Shown here: positions 1 through 10,197 of the stretch, piece after piece | Layout of the letters: the number at the start of each line of letters is the position of its first letter | Numbering within the stretch: the first letter of the stretch is position 1 | Assembly: GCA_029260855.1 (NCBI GenBank) | Contig: JAJDCK010000011.1 | Span: 75,978 to 127,969, forward strand | Direction: 5' to 3' | Length of the DNA: 51,992 nucleotides | Origin: Candidatus Saccharimonadota bacterium | GTDB taxonomy: Bacteria; Patescibacteriota; Saccharimonadia; Saccharimonadales; OFTM59 | Notes under the pieces: model-generated | Told to the model about the DNA's origin: nothing | The model's database searches: none | Seen by the model: only the letters and a program-made list of their open reading frames with translations | Translations under genes and position numbers: made by a program

Positions 1-138
1 CCTCCATGTCATATCTCGTTTTTACACATCAGCAATAATATAAAAAGCTATTGCGCACTGGACTCACTAAGCGTATAGATATAGGCATAAGCTAAATAAT
101 CTGCCGACACTGGAGTCCGCAGATAAAGGAGAGTAGAT

Positions 139-546
139 ATGCCCACAGCAGAGATTAATTACATAGCTGTACTGTTAGCCGCCCTGGTCTTTATGGGGGT
201 GGGTTCCGCGTGGTATTCGCTAGGTGTGCTCGGCAAAAACTGGATGCGCGAGGTTGGCCTCAAAGAAAGCGATCTAAAACAAGGACCTGGCACAGGATAC
301 GCCCTAGCCTTAATGGCCAGTCTAGTGCAAGCTTATGTTTTGGCACATTTTGTTTACTACGTAGCTGCAGAAACTGCCCTGGAAGGCGCCGTGACCGGGC
401 TCTGGATAGGCTTCGGGTTTGTGGCTATGGCTATCGGCCTTAATTATGTCTTTGCCAAACGCTCTATGTTGCTCTGGATGATTGATGCTGGCTACTTTGT
501 GGTTACATTAATGATTGCTGGTGCGGTTCTTGCTGTAATGGGATAA
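139..546 (+). CDS. DUF1761-like small integral membrane protein
   Basis: 135-aa ORF, AAGGAGAG RBS upstream, four hydrophobic segments, family-like N-terminus (INYIAVLLAALVFMGVGSAWYS). Confidence 0.75.
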   Translation: MPTAEINYIAVLLAALVFMGVGSAWYSLGVLGKNWMREVGLKESDLKQGPGTGYALALMASLVQAYVLAHFVYYVAAETALEGAVTGLWIGFGFVAMAIGLNYVFAKRSMLLWMIDAGYFVVTLMIAGAVLAVMG

Positions 547-579
547 TTGATTTTAATAGACATTTTTCCCCAGGTACGC

Positions 580-2499
580 TTAGTCGCGTTTTAGCATTAC
601 AGTGAAGGCTTCGGCAGGTATATCTACTTTGCCGAAACGTCGCATGCGCTTCTTGCCTTTGGCCTGCTTGGCTAATACTTTTTTCTTACGGCTGACATCA
701 CCACCATATAGACCCGTTGTTACGTCTTTGCGGTAGGCACTTATGTCTTCACGAGCGATGAACTTACCGCCAATGGCAGCCTGCAGACTGACCTGAAAAT
801 TTTGTCTAGGAATAACGTCTTTTAGTTTGCCTACAGTTTCGCGCCCTAAACCAGGCGCCTCAGAACGGTGCACCATAACAGAAAGAGCCTCTACGATCTC
901 ACCAGCCACATAAAAGTCCAGTCGCACCAAGTCCTCAGCCCTGTAATCTGCCAATTCATAATTAAATGACCCGTAGCCACTGGTAGTGCTTTTTAGCTGG
1001 TCATAAAAATCAGTTAGCAAGTTAGCCAGCGGAGCTTCGAAAGCTATCACTGCAAGTTGAGCGTCTACATAAGAAATGTTTTTCTGAAGACCTCTTTTGC
1101 TTGTAATTAGCTGGATAACCGGGCCAATATATTCCTTAGGTAACACAACCTCACCATTGATCCATGGCTCACGAGTTTCGTGGATCGTAGCTGGGTCGGG
1201 CAAGTCGGACGCACTTTTAATATCCAGTTCTTCGCCGCTATTAAGCGACACCTGGTAATCAGTTGAGGGATTCGTGACGACCAGTTCTAGGTTGTATTCA
1301 CGCTCTAATCGCTCACGAACAATATCCATATGTAAAAGCCCCAAGAATCCCACCCGCACCCCGAATCCCAGTACAGACGAGTTTTCAGTCGTAAATTGCA
1401 GAGCAGAATCACTGAGCGATAGTTTTTCAATCGCATCTTTTAACAACTGGTAGTTTTCGTTGCTATCCGGGAACATCCCAGCATAAACAAATGGTTTTAC
1501 ATCTTTATAGCCAGGCAGTGCTTGTTCGGCTGGTTGCTTTGCCAAAGTGACCGTATCTCCTACTTTTGCCTCCCGGGTGCTCCGCAGGTTGGTAACAATA
1601 TAGCCGATTTCGCCAGCTTCTAGACTGGAAAGCGGCGACATGTCCGGCTTCAGTGCGCCTACTTCTAGGGCCAGCCCTTCTGCACTGGTAGCTTTCATCA
1701 ATATTTGTGAATTCTTGGCGATTTGGCCATCTACCACGCGCACATATAAAATAACACCACGGTAATCGTCATAGTAGCTATCAAATATTAGCGCTCGCGT
1801 AAGCTCACTGATATCCCCCGAGGGCGAAGGCACCACAGTTACGATGCGTTCCAGGACGGCCTCTACCCCCTGCCCAGTCTTAGCTGATATATGCAAAATT
1901 TCTTCAGGCTTACAGCCAAGCAAACTTATAATTTCGCGAGTTACGCGTTCTACGTCAGCTGCAGGCAAATCAATTTTATTAAGGACCGGAATTATCACCA
2001 AGTCGGCCGCTAGCGCTAGATACACGTTAGCAAGCGTCTGTGCCTGAATTCCTTGCGAGGCGTCCACTACGAGCAACGCCCCTTCGCAGGCTTCCAGACT
2101 CCGGGACACCTCGTAACTGAAATCCACATGCCCGGGCGTGTCGATCAGATTAAGCTCATATTCAACCTGACGCGTTGCCGTTGGCCGCCTGTCATTTGTT
2201 AATAATTTATCGTTTTTTTTTGGTTCAGATGATTCAGTTTTCTGATCAATAGTATCTGGTAAATTATTGTGGATTGGTAGATGCGAATTGGTAAACTTGG
2301 GCTTATATTTCATGCGAACAGGGGCTAGTTTTATGGTAATGCCCTTCTCGCGCTCTAAATCCATGCGGTCCAAGAGCTGCTCCCTCATCTGTCGCTTCTC
2401 GACTGTTCCCGTCAGCTCAAGCAGACGGTCAGCTAAAGTGCTTTTGCCGTGGTCGATATGCGCAATAATGCAAAAGTTTCTGATCTGTTCTTTATTCAT
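580..2499 (-). CDS. lepA: Elongation factor 4 (LepA) with an extra segment in the G domain
   Basis: IAHIDHGKSTLADRLLE, LIDTPGHVDFSYEVSRSL, NKIDLP and the LepA C-terminal region KKKVLAKQAKGKKRMRRFGKVDIPAEAF. Confidence 0.97.
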   Translation of the reverse strand: MNKEQIRNFCIIAHIDHGKSTLADRLLELTGTVEKRQMREQLLDRMDLEREKGITIKLAPVRMKYKPKFTNSHLPIHNNLPDTIDQKTESSEPKKNDKLLTNDRRPTATRQVEYELNLIDTPGHVDFSYEVSRSLEACEGALLVVDASQGIQAQTLANVYLALAADLVIIPVLNKIDLPAADVERVTREIISLLGCKPEEILHISAKTGQGVEAVLERIVTVVPSPSGDISELTRALIFDSYYDDYRGVILYVRVVDGQIAKNSQILMKATSAEGLALEVGALKPDMSPLSSLEAGEIGYIVTNLRSTREAKVGDTVTLAKQPAEQALPGYKDVKPFVYAGMFPDSNENYQLLKDAIEKLSLSDSALQFTTENSSVLGFGVRVGFLGLLHMDIVRERLEREYNLELVVTNPSTDYQVSLNSGEELDIKSASDLPDPATIHETREPWINGEVVLPKEYIGPVIQLITSKRGLQKNISYVDAQLAVIAFEAPLANLLTDFYDQLKSTTSGYGSFNYELADYRAEDLVRLDFYVAGEIVEALSVMVHRSEAPGLGRETVGKLKDVIPRQNFQVSLQAAIGGKFIAREDISAYRKDVTTGLYGGDVSRKKKVLAKQAKGKKRMRRFGKVDIPAEAFTVMLKRD

Positions 2500-2508
2500 A
2501 AGCGCTTA

Positions 2509-4104
2509 CTACCAATTAACTCTGACGGGCCTTACGATTATTTGCCTGGCTTTGTTAATGACAGCCTTGGCTTCTTCTAGGTCAAACAGCCAAGAAACGG
2601 ACGTATGAACCAATATCGTCACCACACTAATAGCAGCTAATTTACCACCCAGGACAACAAGACCTTTATCATTAGCCAGCAGCGGTAAGTAGGATATCAT
2701 AATAAACGCTGCTAACAGGCTGAACCCTGTAACCGAGAATATTCTCAAAAGCCCACTAAAGAAAGTACGATCCAAAAGCTGTCGGTCTCTGAGCACCATA
2801 ATTACAGTGAGAACTGTTACCTCACTTGCGGCCACGATCGACTGTGCAAGCGCAAGACCAGCAATCCCGTACGAACTGGGGTGAGCAAGCCGAAAAGCTA
2901 GAATAATGTTAAGAGCAATAGCAAATATAGATACTAATAATGGAGTCTTTGTATCCTTGTGCGCGTAGAAATACCGCGAGACCATGCTATATATGATTCT
3001 GAACAAAATGGCTACCACTAGAAAGCCAAATATCAGCGCCACTTCACGTGACGCGTCACCAAGAATCAAGCGCACTAAATAAGCCCTACAAAAGTAACAA
3101 ATCACCAGAACTGGCATAGTCATCCAGATAATTGTGCGCATAATTCGCAAGAAATCTTTTCTGAACAGATCGGGACGATTCTGACTCAATCGTTCAGTAA
3201 GGCGCGGAAACGCAGCTATAGCAATAGAGTTGCCAAGCAACATTATCGGCACATTCATAAGCGTAAGAGCATACGTATAGCTACTGATCGCCCCAACACC
3301 CAGCACCGACGCACGGTTAACCTCTACCATGCTGTTGACCTGATCAATACCCTGGTCGAGTGACCTTGGAGGCAGCTGGCGCAAAACCTTTCTGAATTCC
3401 AGGCTTTGCCATGCTATAACTGGTCGCCATATAAAACCAGTCCCTAGGAGCCCTAGCAATGCTATCAAGAGCTGCAAGACTCCTCCAACTAACGCACCAA
3501 TACCGAGACCGACTATACCTATGTTGTCTTTAAACACATAAACACTGAGGATAATAGCAAAGTTGTAAGCCAAGGGGGCGACAGCATAAAAGAAAAAACG
3601 CCCGAAAGTTTGCTGTACGCTTGTTAAAATTCCAGATAAAGAGAATAGCAACGGGTTGATAGCTATCAAACGCATAATCACGACTGCTTGATTGAAATGT
3701 TCTGGTGATAACCTAAGAGCCGGGGCCAACGCACCGATAAACTGTGGAGCAAAAACAAGCATAATAATAGCCACAAAACCCATTGCGATAGTCAAGACAT
3801 TTAGCAGACTGCTGGCTAATTCCCAAACCCCTTGTTTATCACCCGCCTCTAGCCGATCCGACAAAAATGGGATAAACGCTACCCCTAGCGCACCAGCCGC
3901 AATGGTATAAAAGAAAAAGTCCGGTATAAGAAAAGCAGCAAAAAAAGCATCGGAAGAACCCGGGTCAGGATAGGTAAAGTTGGCGCTGATAAGTCGGTTG
4001 CGTAAGAAGCCAAGTAGCTGACCAACTAGTGCCACCACCAGCAGCAGAGTGGCAGCGCCACCCAGGGATATCCTTTGGTTGGCACGGTTGATAAATCGCT
4101 TCAT
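2509..4104 (-). CDS. murJ: Lipid II flippase MurJ/MviN family
   Basis: 531 aa, ~14 hydrophobic helices, MviN-like N-terminal RN..A..FG/AFF.AFLIPDFF region. Confidence 0.9.
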   Translation of the reverse strand: MKRFINRANQRISLGGAATLLLVVALVGQLLGFLRNRLISANFTYPDPGSSDAFFAAFLIPDFFFYTIAAGALGVAFIPFLSDRLEAGDKQGVWELASSLLNVLTIAMGFVAIIMLVFAPQFIGALAPALRLSPEHFNQAVVIMRLIAINPLLFSLSGILTSVQQTFGRFFFYAVAPLAYNFAIILSVYVFKDNIGIVGLGIGALVGGVLQLLIALLGLLGTGFIWRPVIAWQSLEFRKVLRQLPPRSLDQGIDQVNSMVEVNRASVLGVGAISSYTYALTLMNVPIMLLGNSIAIAAFPRLTERLSQNRPDLFRKDFLRIMRTIIWMTMPVLVICYFCRAYLVRLILGDASREVALIFGFLVVAILFRIIYSMVSRYFYAHKDTKTPLLVSIFAIALNIILAFRLAHPSSYGIAGLALAQSIVAASEVTVLTVIMVLRDRQLLDRTFFSGLLRIFSVTGFSLLAAFIMISYLPLLANDKGLVVLGGKLAAISVVTILVHTSVSWLFDLEEAKAVINKARQIIVRPVRVNW

Positions 4105-4173
4105 TCAGGTAGATATTATAGGTTACACGATAGCTTGGAGCTAGCATAAAGTAATATTGTTTGCTCGGTAGAG

Positions 4174-6045
4174 CTAGTACAGCGCAGCAGCTTGAGGCAT
4201 TTTTGCGTCTTTCAAGACCTCTAGAACTTCGTCGGCCTCGACTGTCTCTTTTTCTAGCAAACGATCTTTTAATGCCTCTAATCTGTCTTTGTTGGCTTTG
4301 ATGACTGCTTTAGCCCGCTCGGCAGCTTCTGTGATCAACGCCTCTACTTCATCGTCAATAACTTTTGCGGTTTCATCTGAATACTGGCGTTCGTGCATCA
4401 TGCGCTCCATCATAATACCTTCCTCTACATGAAACACCTGATTGCGTAATTTTTTTCCCATCCCTTGCTTAATAACCATCTCCCGAGCCAGCTCAGCAGC
4501 GGCTGGCAGGTCCGCCCCAGCCCCGGTTGTCACGCGTTCTGACCCATAAACAACCTCTTCCGCAACACGGCCACCCAGAGCACGCGCCAATATGTCTTTG
4601 TATTCAATAATACTGTGATAGCTCCTGTCTTCTGTTGGGATAGACCAAGTCACACCACCAGTTCCGCCTCTCGGTATAATAGTAACTTTATGGATTGGAT
4701 CGCTGTCCGGTAATACATGCCCAACAAGAGCGTGCCCGGCCTCGTGATAAGCAGTCATTTCTTTTTCTTTTTCGCTCATTACCTTGCTCTTACGCTCAGG
4801 CCCAATGGCTACTTTTTCAAAAGCCTCGGTGACGTCGCTTTGGATAATTTCTTTGCGGTTTTTACGGGCTGCTATGATGGCGGCTTCGTTTGTAATGTTA
4901 GCCAGGTCAGCACCAGACGAACCTGCTGTTTTTGCGGCTAGAGCGTCAAGGTCTACATTCTTAGCCAAAGGCTTTTTAGAAAAATGGACGCGTAATATGG
5001 CTTCACGGTCTTTGCGTTCTGGCAAGCCTATGTTGACCCGTCGGTCAAAACGACCAGGCCTAAGCAGAGCAGGATCAAGCACGTCAGAACGGTTGGTGGC
5101 TGCTAGCACTATTACATTTGTGCCCTGCTCAAAGCCGTCCATTTCTACAAGTATTTGGTTCAAGGTTTGCTCGCGTTCATCATGTCCGCCACCCATACCT
5201 GATCCTCTGCGGCGTCCGACGGCATCAATCTCATCTATAAATATGATGCAGGGGGCATTTTTCTTAGCCTTGGCAAACAGGTCGCGTACCCGTGAAGCAC
5301 CGACACCTACAAACATCTCTACGAATTCCGAGCCAGAAATACTAAAGAAAGGAGCGTTTGCCTCACCCGCTACCGCGCGTGCCAGCATAGTTTTACCTGT
5401 ACCAGGGGGGCCGACTAAAAGCACGCCTTTAGGTATTCGAGCTCCTACACCTTCAAACTTTTTTGGAAATTTCAGAAACTCAACAACTTCTTCTAAATCC
5501 TGCTTGGCTTCATCGCTTCCTGCGATATTGCTAAATGTCACTTTGTCTTTTTCATTTCCATACAAGCGCGCACGACTTTTACCAAAGCTTAAGGCCTGAT
5601 TACCTTGACCCTGTGCACTCCTAAGCATAAAGAATAAAACTAAGCTGATGATAACTACCGGTAGCAAATTTGCCCCGATATTCAGCCAGGTTGAGCCCGC
5701 CGACGAGGATGGCTGAGGATTGACCGTTAACCCCTCAACACCTTGCTTCAGCCCTTGTTCATAAATAGTTGAGCCCGTTTCTTTGGTGGACTTTTCACTG
5801 GGCTCTTCCTCGCCTTTTTTGGTAATTTCTAGCGTGTTGTCCCGAATCGTAATTTCACTGATCTCACCGTTGTTGGCTCGTGTGACTACATCAGATAGAG
5901 GCACCTCCTCAAGCTTGCTAGGCTGGCCATATGCCGCAAATATGATCATTCCAAATAAAATTATTAGTGCGATAAAGCCAATGTTTTTGGCTCCGCGTCG
6001 ATTTTTCGGTCCGCCCGGGCTAGATTGGAATGATTTCTTATCCAT
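4174..6045 (-). CDS. ftsH: ATP-dependent zinc metalloprotease FtsH
   Basis: [21 protein letters not shown] region, HEAGH zinc motif, two N-terminal TM segments. Confidence 0.98.
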   Translation of the reverse strand: MDKKSFQSSPGGPKNRRGAKNIGFIALIILFGMIIFAAYGQPSKLEEVPLSDVVTRANNGEISEITIRDNTLEITKKGEEEPSEKSTKETGSTIYEQGLKQGVEGLTVNPQPSSSAGSTWLNIGANLLPVVIISLVLFFMLRSAQGQGNQALSFGKSRARLYGNEKDKVTFSNIAGSDEAKQDLEEVVEFLKFPKKFEGVGARIPKGVLLVGPPGTGKTMLARAVAGEANAPFFSISGSEFVEMFVGVGASRVRDLFAKAKKNAPCIIFIDEIDAVGRRRGSGMGGGHDEREQTLNQILVEMDGFEQGTNVIVLAATNRSDVLDPALLRPGRFDRRVNIGLPERKDREAILRVHFSKKPLAKNVDLDALAAKTAGSSGADLANITNEAAIIAARKNRKEIIQSDVTEAFEKVAIGPERKSKVMSEKEKEMTAYHEAGHALVGHVLPDSDPIHKVTIIPRGGTGGVTWSIPTEDRSYHSIIEYKDILARALGGRVAEEVVYGSERVTTGAGADLPAAAELAREMVIKQGMGKKLRNQVFHVEEGIMMERMMHERQYSDETAKVIDDEVEALITEAAERAKAVIKANKDRLEALKDRLLEKETVEADEVLEVLKDAKMPQAAALY

Positions 6046-6078
6046 AGCTGGCTATTATACACAAGATTGAGCCTATGA

Positions 6079-6969
6079 TTAATAGCGCTCGCGCTGCATG
6101 AGTGCCAAGTTTCCTTTTGTAACCTTAATAAAATGCCTCGCATTAATATCTATTTGTTTGCCAGCAGAGAGAGTTTTAGAGTCTTTAACTAGTTTTTCTA
6201 GTAATTTCTTATCAAATTGGCGGATATCGTTATGCCTTAACCAAGCCGCCGTAACTTCTAGCGCCACCGCGTGGGGTAACGCAATAAAGAATTGCCTATT
6301 TATTTCTTTACCCTTACTTACAAATTGCAAAAGATTCGCAATCTGCAAGTCAATCTCTTGGTTTTTTATTTTGGCCTCGCTCAGAAGTTTCACTAGCTGA
6401 GAACGCCGTTTGGCCGACAGCTTCTTAACCATGTTTTCTCTTACATAATTGCGCCGGTATTTCATGTCTTGGTTAGTAGTGTCTTCGCGCCACTTCAGGT
6501 CTTGCTTATTCGCATACTTAATAATTTCGTCTTTGGCCAGATGCAGCATTGGCCGGCGCAAATTCTTGTTATCAGCCAACGACGTGAGACCTTTTCTAGC
6601 TGTTCCCCGAAGTAAGTTTAAAATAGCGGTTTCCAATAAATCATCCTGATGATGGGCCGTAACAATCGCATCTGCGCTTGTAGCTTGCTGCACCCTATGC
6701 AGAAATTTATAACGTGCTCTGCGCGCAGTAGCCTCGCTAGCATCGGAACCCAAGTTTGCTTGGTCGTAAACAAACACCAATCCGTGCTTATCGGCTACTT
6801 TTTGCACCAACCGTCTGTCAATGTCCGAATCAGGGCGTATGCCATGATCCAGGTGGGCAACAACCAACCTTAGGTCATCACGCCGGCGCAGCACGTCAAG
6901 CAGCGCCATAGAATCTACCCCACCAGAAACTGCCAAAACATAAATTCCCGGCTCCAATTCAACCTTCAT
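6079..6969 (-). CDS. tilS: tRNA(Ile)-lysidine synthase TilS
   Basis: SGGVDSMALL PP-loop, AHLDHGIRPDS, AHHQDDLLETAILNLLRGT. Confidence 0.95.
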   Translation of the reverse strand: MKVELEPGIYVLAVSGGVDSMALLDVLRRRDDLRLVVAHLDHGIRPDSDIDRRLVQKVADKHGLVFVYDQANLGSDASEATARRARYKFLHRVQQATSADAIVTAHHQDDLLETAILNLLRGTARKGLTSLADNKNLRRPMLHLAKDEIIKYANKQDLKWREDTTNQDMKYRRNYVRENMVKKLSAKRRSQLVKLLSEAKIKNQEIDLQIANLLQFVSKGKEINRQFFIALPHAVALEVTAAWLRHNDIRQFDKKLLEKLVKDSKTLSAGKQIDINARHFIKVTKGNLALMQRERY

Positions 6970-7179
6970 AGTTATAATCTTACCTTAATAAAGAAACTTT
7001 ATTTTTATGGGCCACGGCATAGGTACGCTATCGTCAATAGGAAAGCATTTTGGTTGTAACTCACTCAGTCTTAGTAGAGACGCTAAGACGTGTCATTCAA
7101 AAACAAAATCACACACAAACGCACCAAGCCCCGCCTATTCCTCACGCCGAGATAACCTGGCGAATATAAAAGTAAGTAG

Positions 7180-7905
7180 CTAGACTTGTTTCAGGCAGTC
7201 GGCAAGCCATTTTTTCATGTCTTTTTCACGGGCCCTAAATCGTTCAAGCTGCTGATTTGTCAAACAATACGGCAAGGCTTCTTCAAAGCCGACATCATCA
7301 ACTTTCTTCTGTTCTTTCTCTATTGCTTTTAAGTATTTTTCCGTATGATATACGAGCATTTTCTCAACAACAAATCGGCTTAAATGAGCTTCTAGATTTG
7401 CTCTAACTTTTCTTAAGGCCGCCACTCGCTCAGTCAGCTCGGGCAATTGCAAAATGGCATTGACTCTCTCACATATAAGTTCAGCTTCTACTACCTCAAT
7501 GCTCTTTGGCTCTCTTGCCATATTAAGTATGTATTGCTCCGCCCTAGATCCAAACTGTGTCGTTTGTACTTTAATTACAGTTATGTTGTCTTTTTGCGGT
7601 GTTGCCATAGTTAGTTGCCAGTTATATATACCGACATTTCGTTCCCTACAGTCTAGGTGTAGGGTCCAGGTGCTCTCGCGCTTGTGGTTATGCGGAGACG
7701 ACCAGGACCCATCTGACATGACTCCGACTTGAATAATTGTGCCGTAGCCTTCAGGCAGTAAATCTTCATGTTCAAGCCAAAATTTATCTGAAATACGGTA
7801 CATTTCCGGCCCATTAAAAAAACGGCCGTCGGCCGCTTCTGGAATTTCACATGGGGGGATTTCCCCTTCAACTGTTTCTAGTAAATTAGCTTTCGTAGCC
7901 ACCAT
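7180..7905 (-). CDS. Hypothetical protein (241 aa)
   Basis: Long ORF without confident homology. Confidence 0.65.
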   Translation of the reverse strand: MVATKANLLETVEGEIPPCEIPEAADGRFFNGPEMYRISDKFWLEHEDLLPEGYGTIIQVGVMSDGSWSSPHNHKRESTWTLHLDCRERNVGIYNWQLTMATPQKDNITVIKVQTTQFGSRAEQYILNMAREPKSIEVVEAELICERVNAILQLPELTERVAALRKVRANLEAHLSRFVVEKMLVYHTEKYLKAIEKEQKKVDDVGFEEALPYCLTNQQLERFRAREKDMKKWLADCLKQV

Positions 7906-7992
7906 ACTAGGTCTTTAGTATAGCCCGTTATTTAGAAGCTTGCAAACTATTTATGTTTGTACGCTACGGAACAGTTGTGTTTTGATTGATTC

Positions 7993-8142
7993 ATGGCAGA
8001 CAACAAACCAGGCGTAGGTGTAGGCGTATATATTTTTAAAGATGGAAAACTGTTACTGGGGCAGCGACAAAGTGCTAGCTCGCATGGAGTTGAGGTGTGG
8101 TGTCCACCCGGTCGCAAACTTCCTAAATACTGGTTTCTTTAA
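7993..8142 (+). pseudogene. Truncated NUDIX hydrolase N-terminal remnant
   Basis: Manual translation MADNKPGVGVGVYIFKDGKLLLGQRQSASSHGVEVWCPPGRKLPKYWFL*; NUDIX N-terminal pattern stops where the Nudix box should begin. Confidence 0.7.
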
Positions 8143-8270
8143 AAACTCCTGACCAGTTAACTAGGCTTTGTCTACCCTAAACGTACGGTGAAGATTATAA
8201 ATGCTCGCAATGCCCTAGCTCCAAGCCCAAAGGCTTGTGTCATAGAAGAAAATGTCTAAGAAAACTGCTG

Positions 8271-9122
8271 CTAATTTCTAGGCGGCCGCCATTTAGCATT
8301 GGACAATATATCCTCAGTACCGGGATATCTAGCCGCTTCATATGCTAATGTGGCCGCTCCCAATACAAGACTTAATGACTGCACAGCACTATCAACATTA
8401 TGGGGGCTTATTTTGTATAAGCGATTCAAGTCGGAGCTAATATGAACTTCTTTTCTTTGTTCCCAGTCCGCTGCCCAACAAGCACAGCTGCCAATGGTTG
8501 ACAGATTTATCCAGTTCCATTCAACTTCGCCAACTCTATGGGAATATTCTTCACCTGTCTTGAATTCTTCGGCAACACCAAACGTATCTCTTTTACTAAT
8601 AACTCCAAAGGTAAAGCCGCCCGCCCCAGCTCCAGCACTTTTCTCATTAATCCTATATGAAAAGTCTTTTTTTGCTTGCTTTTGGGCATCAAACCCAAGC
8701 GGGTAGGCCATAGCATTTATGCAATTTCTAGCCGTATCCTCATCTAATCCGCCTGCATTCAGCCATCTTTGAAGTTGCGGGTAGATAAATCCACTGGGCG
8801 CCCAATCGGTTGTCCAAGAATATAAGCTAATTACTCCATCCCGCAAATCTTTATAAGAAAAATGCGTGAAGAAACTCAGATTTTCAATTAACCGTCCCGC
8901 AGACGAGTCTATCCAATCCGACTGCGTATTAATCTTCACAACTTTATGGACTTCAACACGTACGGTAGTATCAGGTCCATCATCTACAACTTCATAACCT
9001 GGGATGGCATCTACTATTTCTTTATGTTGCGCGTATATCGCTCCCGCATCCTCACCCACAGTTCTGTGAAGTTCAAGAATCCCTTCGGGAGAATATGTAA
9101 TGCGCGGAGCAATTTCTAACAT
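8271..9122 (-). CDS. Hypothetical protein (283 aa)
   Basis: Long ORF, no recognisable family. Confidence 0.65.
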   Translation of the reverse strand: MLEIAPRITYSPEGILELHRTVGEDAGAIYAQHKEIVDAIPGYEVVDDGPDTTVRVEVHKVVKINTQSDWIDSSAGRLIENLSFFTHFSYKDLRDGVISLYSWTTDWAPSGFIYPQLQRWLNAGGLDEDTARNCINAMAYPLGFDAQKQAKKDFSYRINEKSAGAGAGGFTFGVISKRDTFGVAEEFKTGEEYSHRVGEVEWNWINLSTIGSCACWAADWEQRKEVHISSDLNRLYKISPHNVDSAVQSLSLVLGAATLAYEAARYPGTEDILSNAKWRPPRN

Positions 9123-9196
9123 GCTTTTATTCTAAGTTAGCTAGTAAACTATGCAAGCGGGTAACTTAACTCCAACAAGCCTGTATTAGAGTAGTG

Positions 9197-9769
9197 TTAT
9201 GATTTGTCTTCGTCGCTGCCTTTTAGGGCTGATTCGATTACGTCTCGCGGCAGTGCCACAGCTGAGAGCAAGGCGTCACGTACTGTTTGAGCAGCGTCGC
9301 CTCCAACACTGGTAGCTGCGCTCATAGCGCCGCCAACGGCTGATTTGGCTGCCCCCGCCGTATCACCACCCAGGTCACCGGCTGCTTTTATTGCTCCTTG
9401 TACAGCAGAAACTGCTGCGCCGCCAATATCACCACCTGTTTCTGCGGTTGCCTTAACCACGCCTTGCGCCCCACCATATACAGCAGAGATAACATCTCCG
9501 CCAACCTGGCTAACACCTTTTACAACGCCGCTCATAGTGTTTGAAATTGTATCAGTTACTGAGGCGCCGACTTGGCCAGCACCCTTTACCGCGCCACTAG
9601 CCACGGATGCCACAGCCTCAACAGCGCTTCCTGCTACTTGGCCGGTACCTTGCAAGACGTTCACTACCTGATCTTTCACTGTGCCAGTAATTGCATCCAC
9701 AATGTTATCTACGCCCCGAATTGCCGATGCCACTGCATCTGTTGCTTCTTTGATTATATTGTCCAACAT
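9197..9769 (-). CDS. Gly/Ala/Val-rich protein of tandem 22-aa amphipathic repeats
   Basis: RBS (AGGAGGGGC, reading the minus strand) upstream; residues 37-168 divide into six consecutive 22-aa units. Confidence 0.85.
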   Translation of the reverse strand: MLDNIIKEATDAVASAIRGVDNIVDAITGTVKDQVVNVLQGTGQVAGSAVEAVASVASGAVKGAGQVGASVTDTISNTMSGVVKGVSQVGGDVISAVYGGAQGVVKATAETGGDIGGAAVSAVQGAIKAAGDLGGDTAGAAKSAVGGAMSAATSVGGDAAQTVRDALLSAVALPRDVIESALKGSDEDKS

Positions 9770-10197
9770 AAGCCCCTCCTTATTAACTACTCTGTACTAC
9801 TACCCTAACATAAGCGGGGATCAATATAAAAAGCACTTAGCCAGTCAGCTCATCGGTGCAAGTAGTTTTATCACTACGCCCTACTTGCTTTACGGACCTC
9901 GTTATTTAATACTCCTGACCATGTACCCGCTCTTCTTATTGCGCACCGATCTTTTCGAGCACCCTACTGCTCACCTACAAGTCTTAGGCTCCACCTAAAA
10001 CCCCGATCAACCACGCCCTCGGTTAGGATAAAAGCTCTTTAAATGGTATGGTAATAGAGCAAGTTATTATCGTCTCTTTATCCGTGTACGCATAGTTTAG
10101 CCTTAAAACGCTCTCGTCATCTCGGTTATTGTTTGCGTTACATATCTAGCTGCAAAGTTATTGTCACCACTTAAGTGTCGGTGTACTGGAGGTATTT

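Noticed and set aside
4784-5599. + strand 271-aa ORF
   Set aside because: Antisense to ftsH throughout; Ser/Arg-rich shadow ORF.
9345-9671. + strand 108-aa Pro/Ala/Thr-rich ORF
   Set aside because: Mirror of the repetitive 22-mer gene on the opposite strand; low-complexity shadow ORF.
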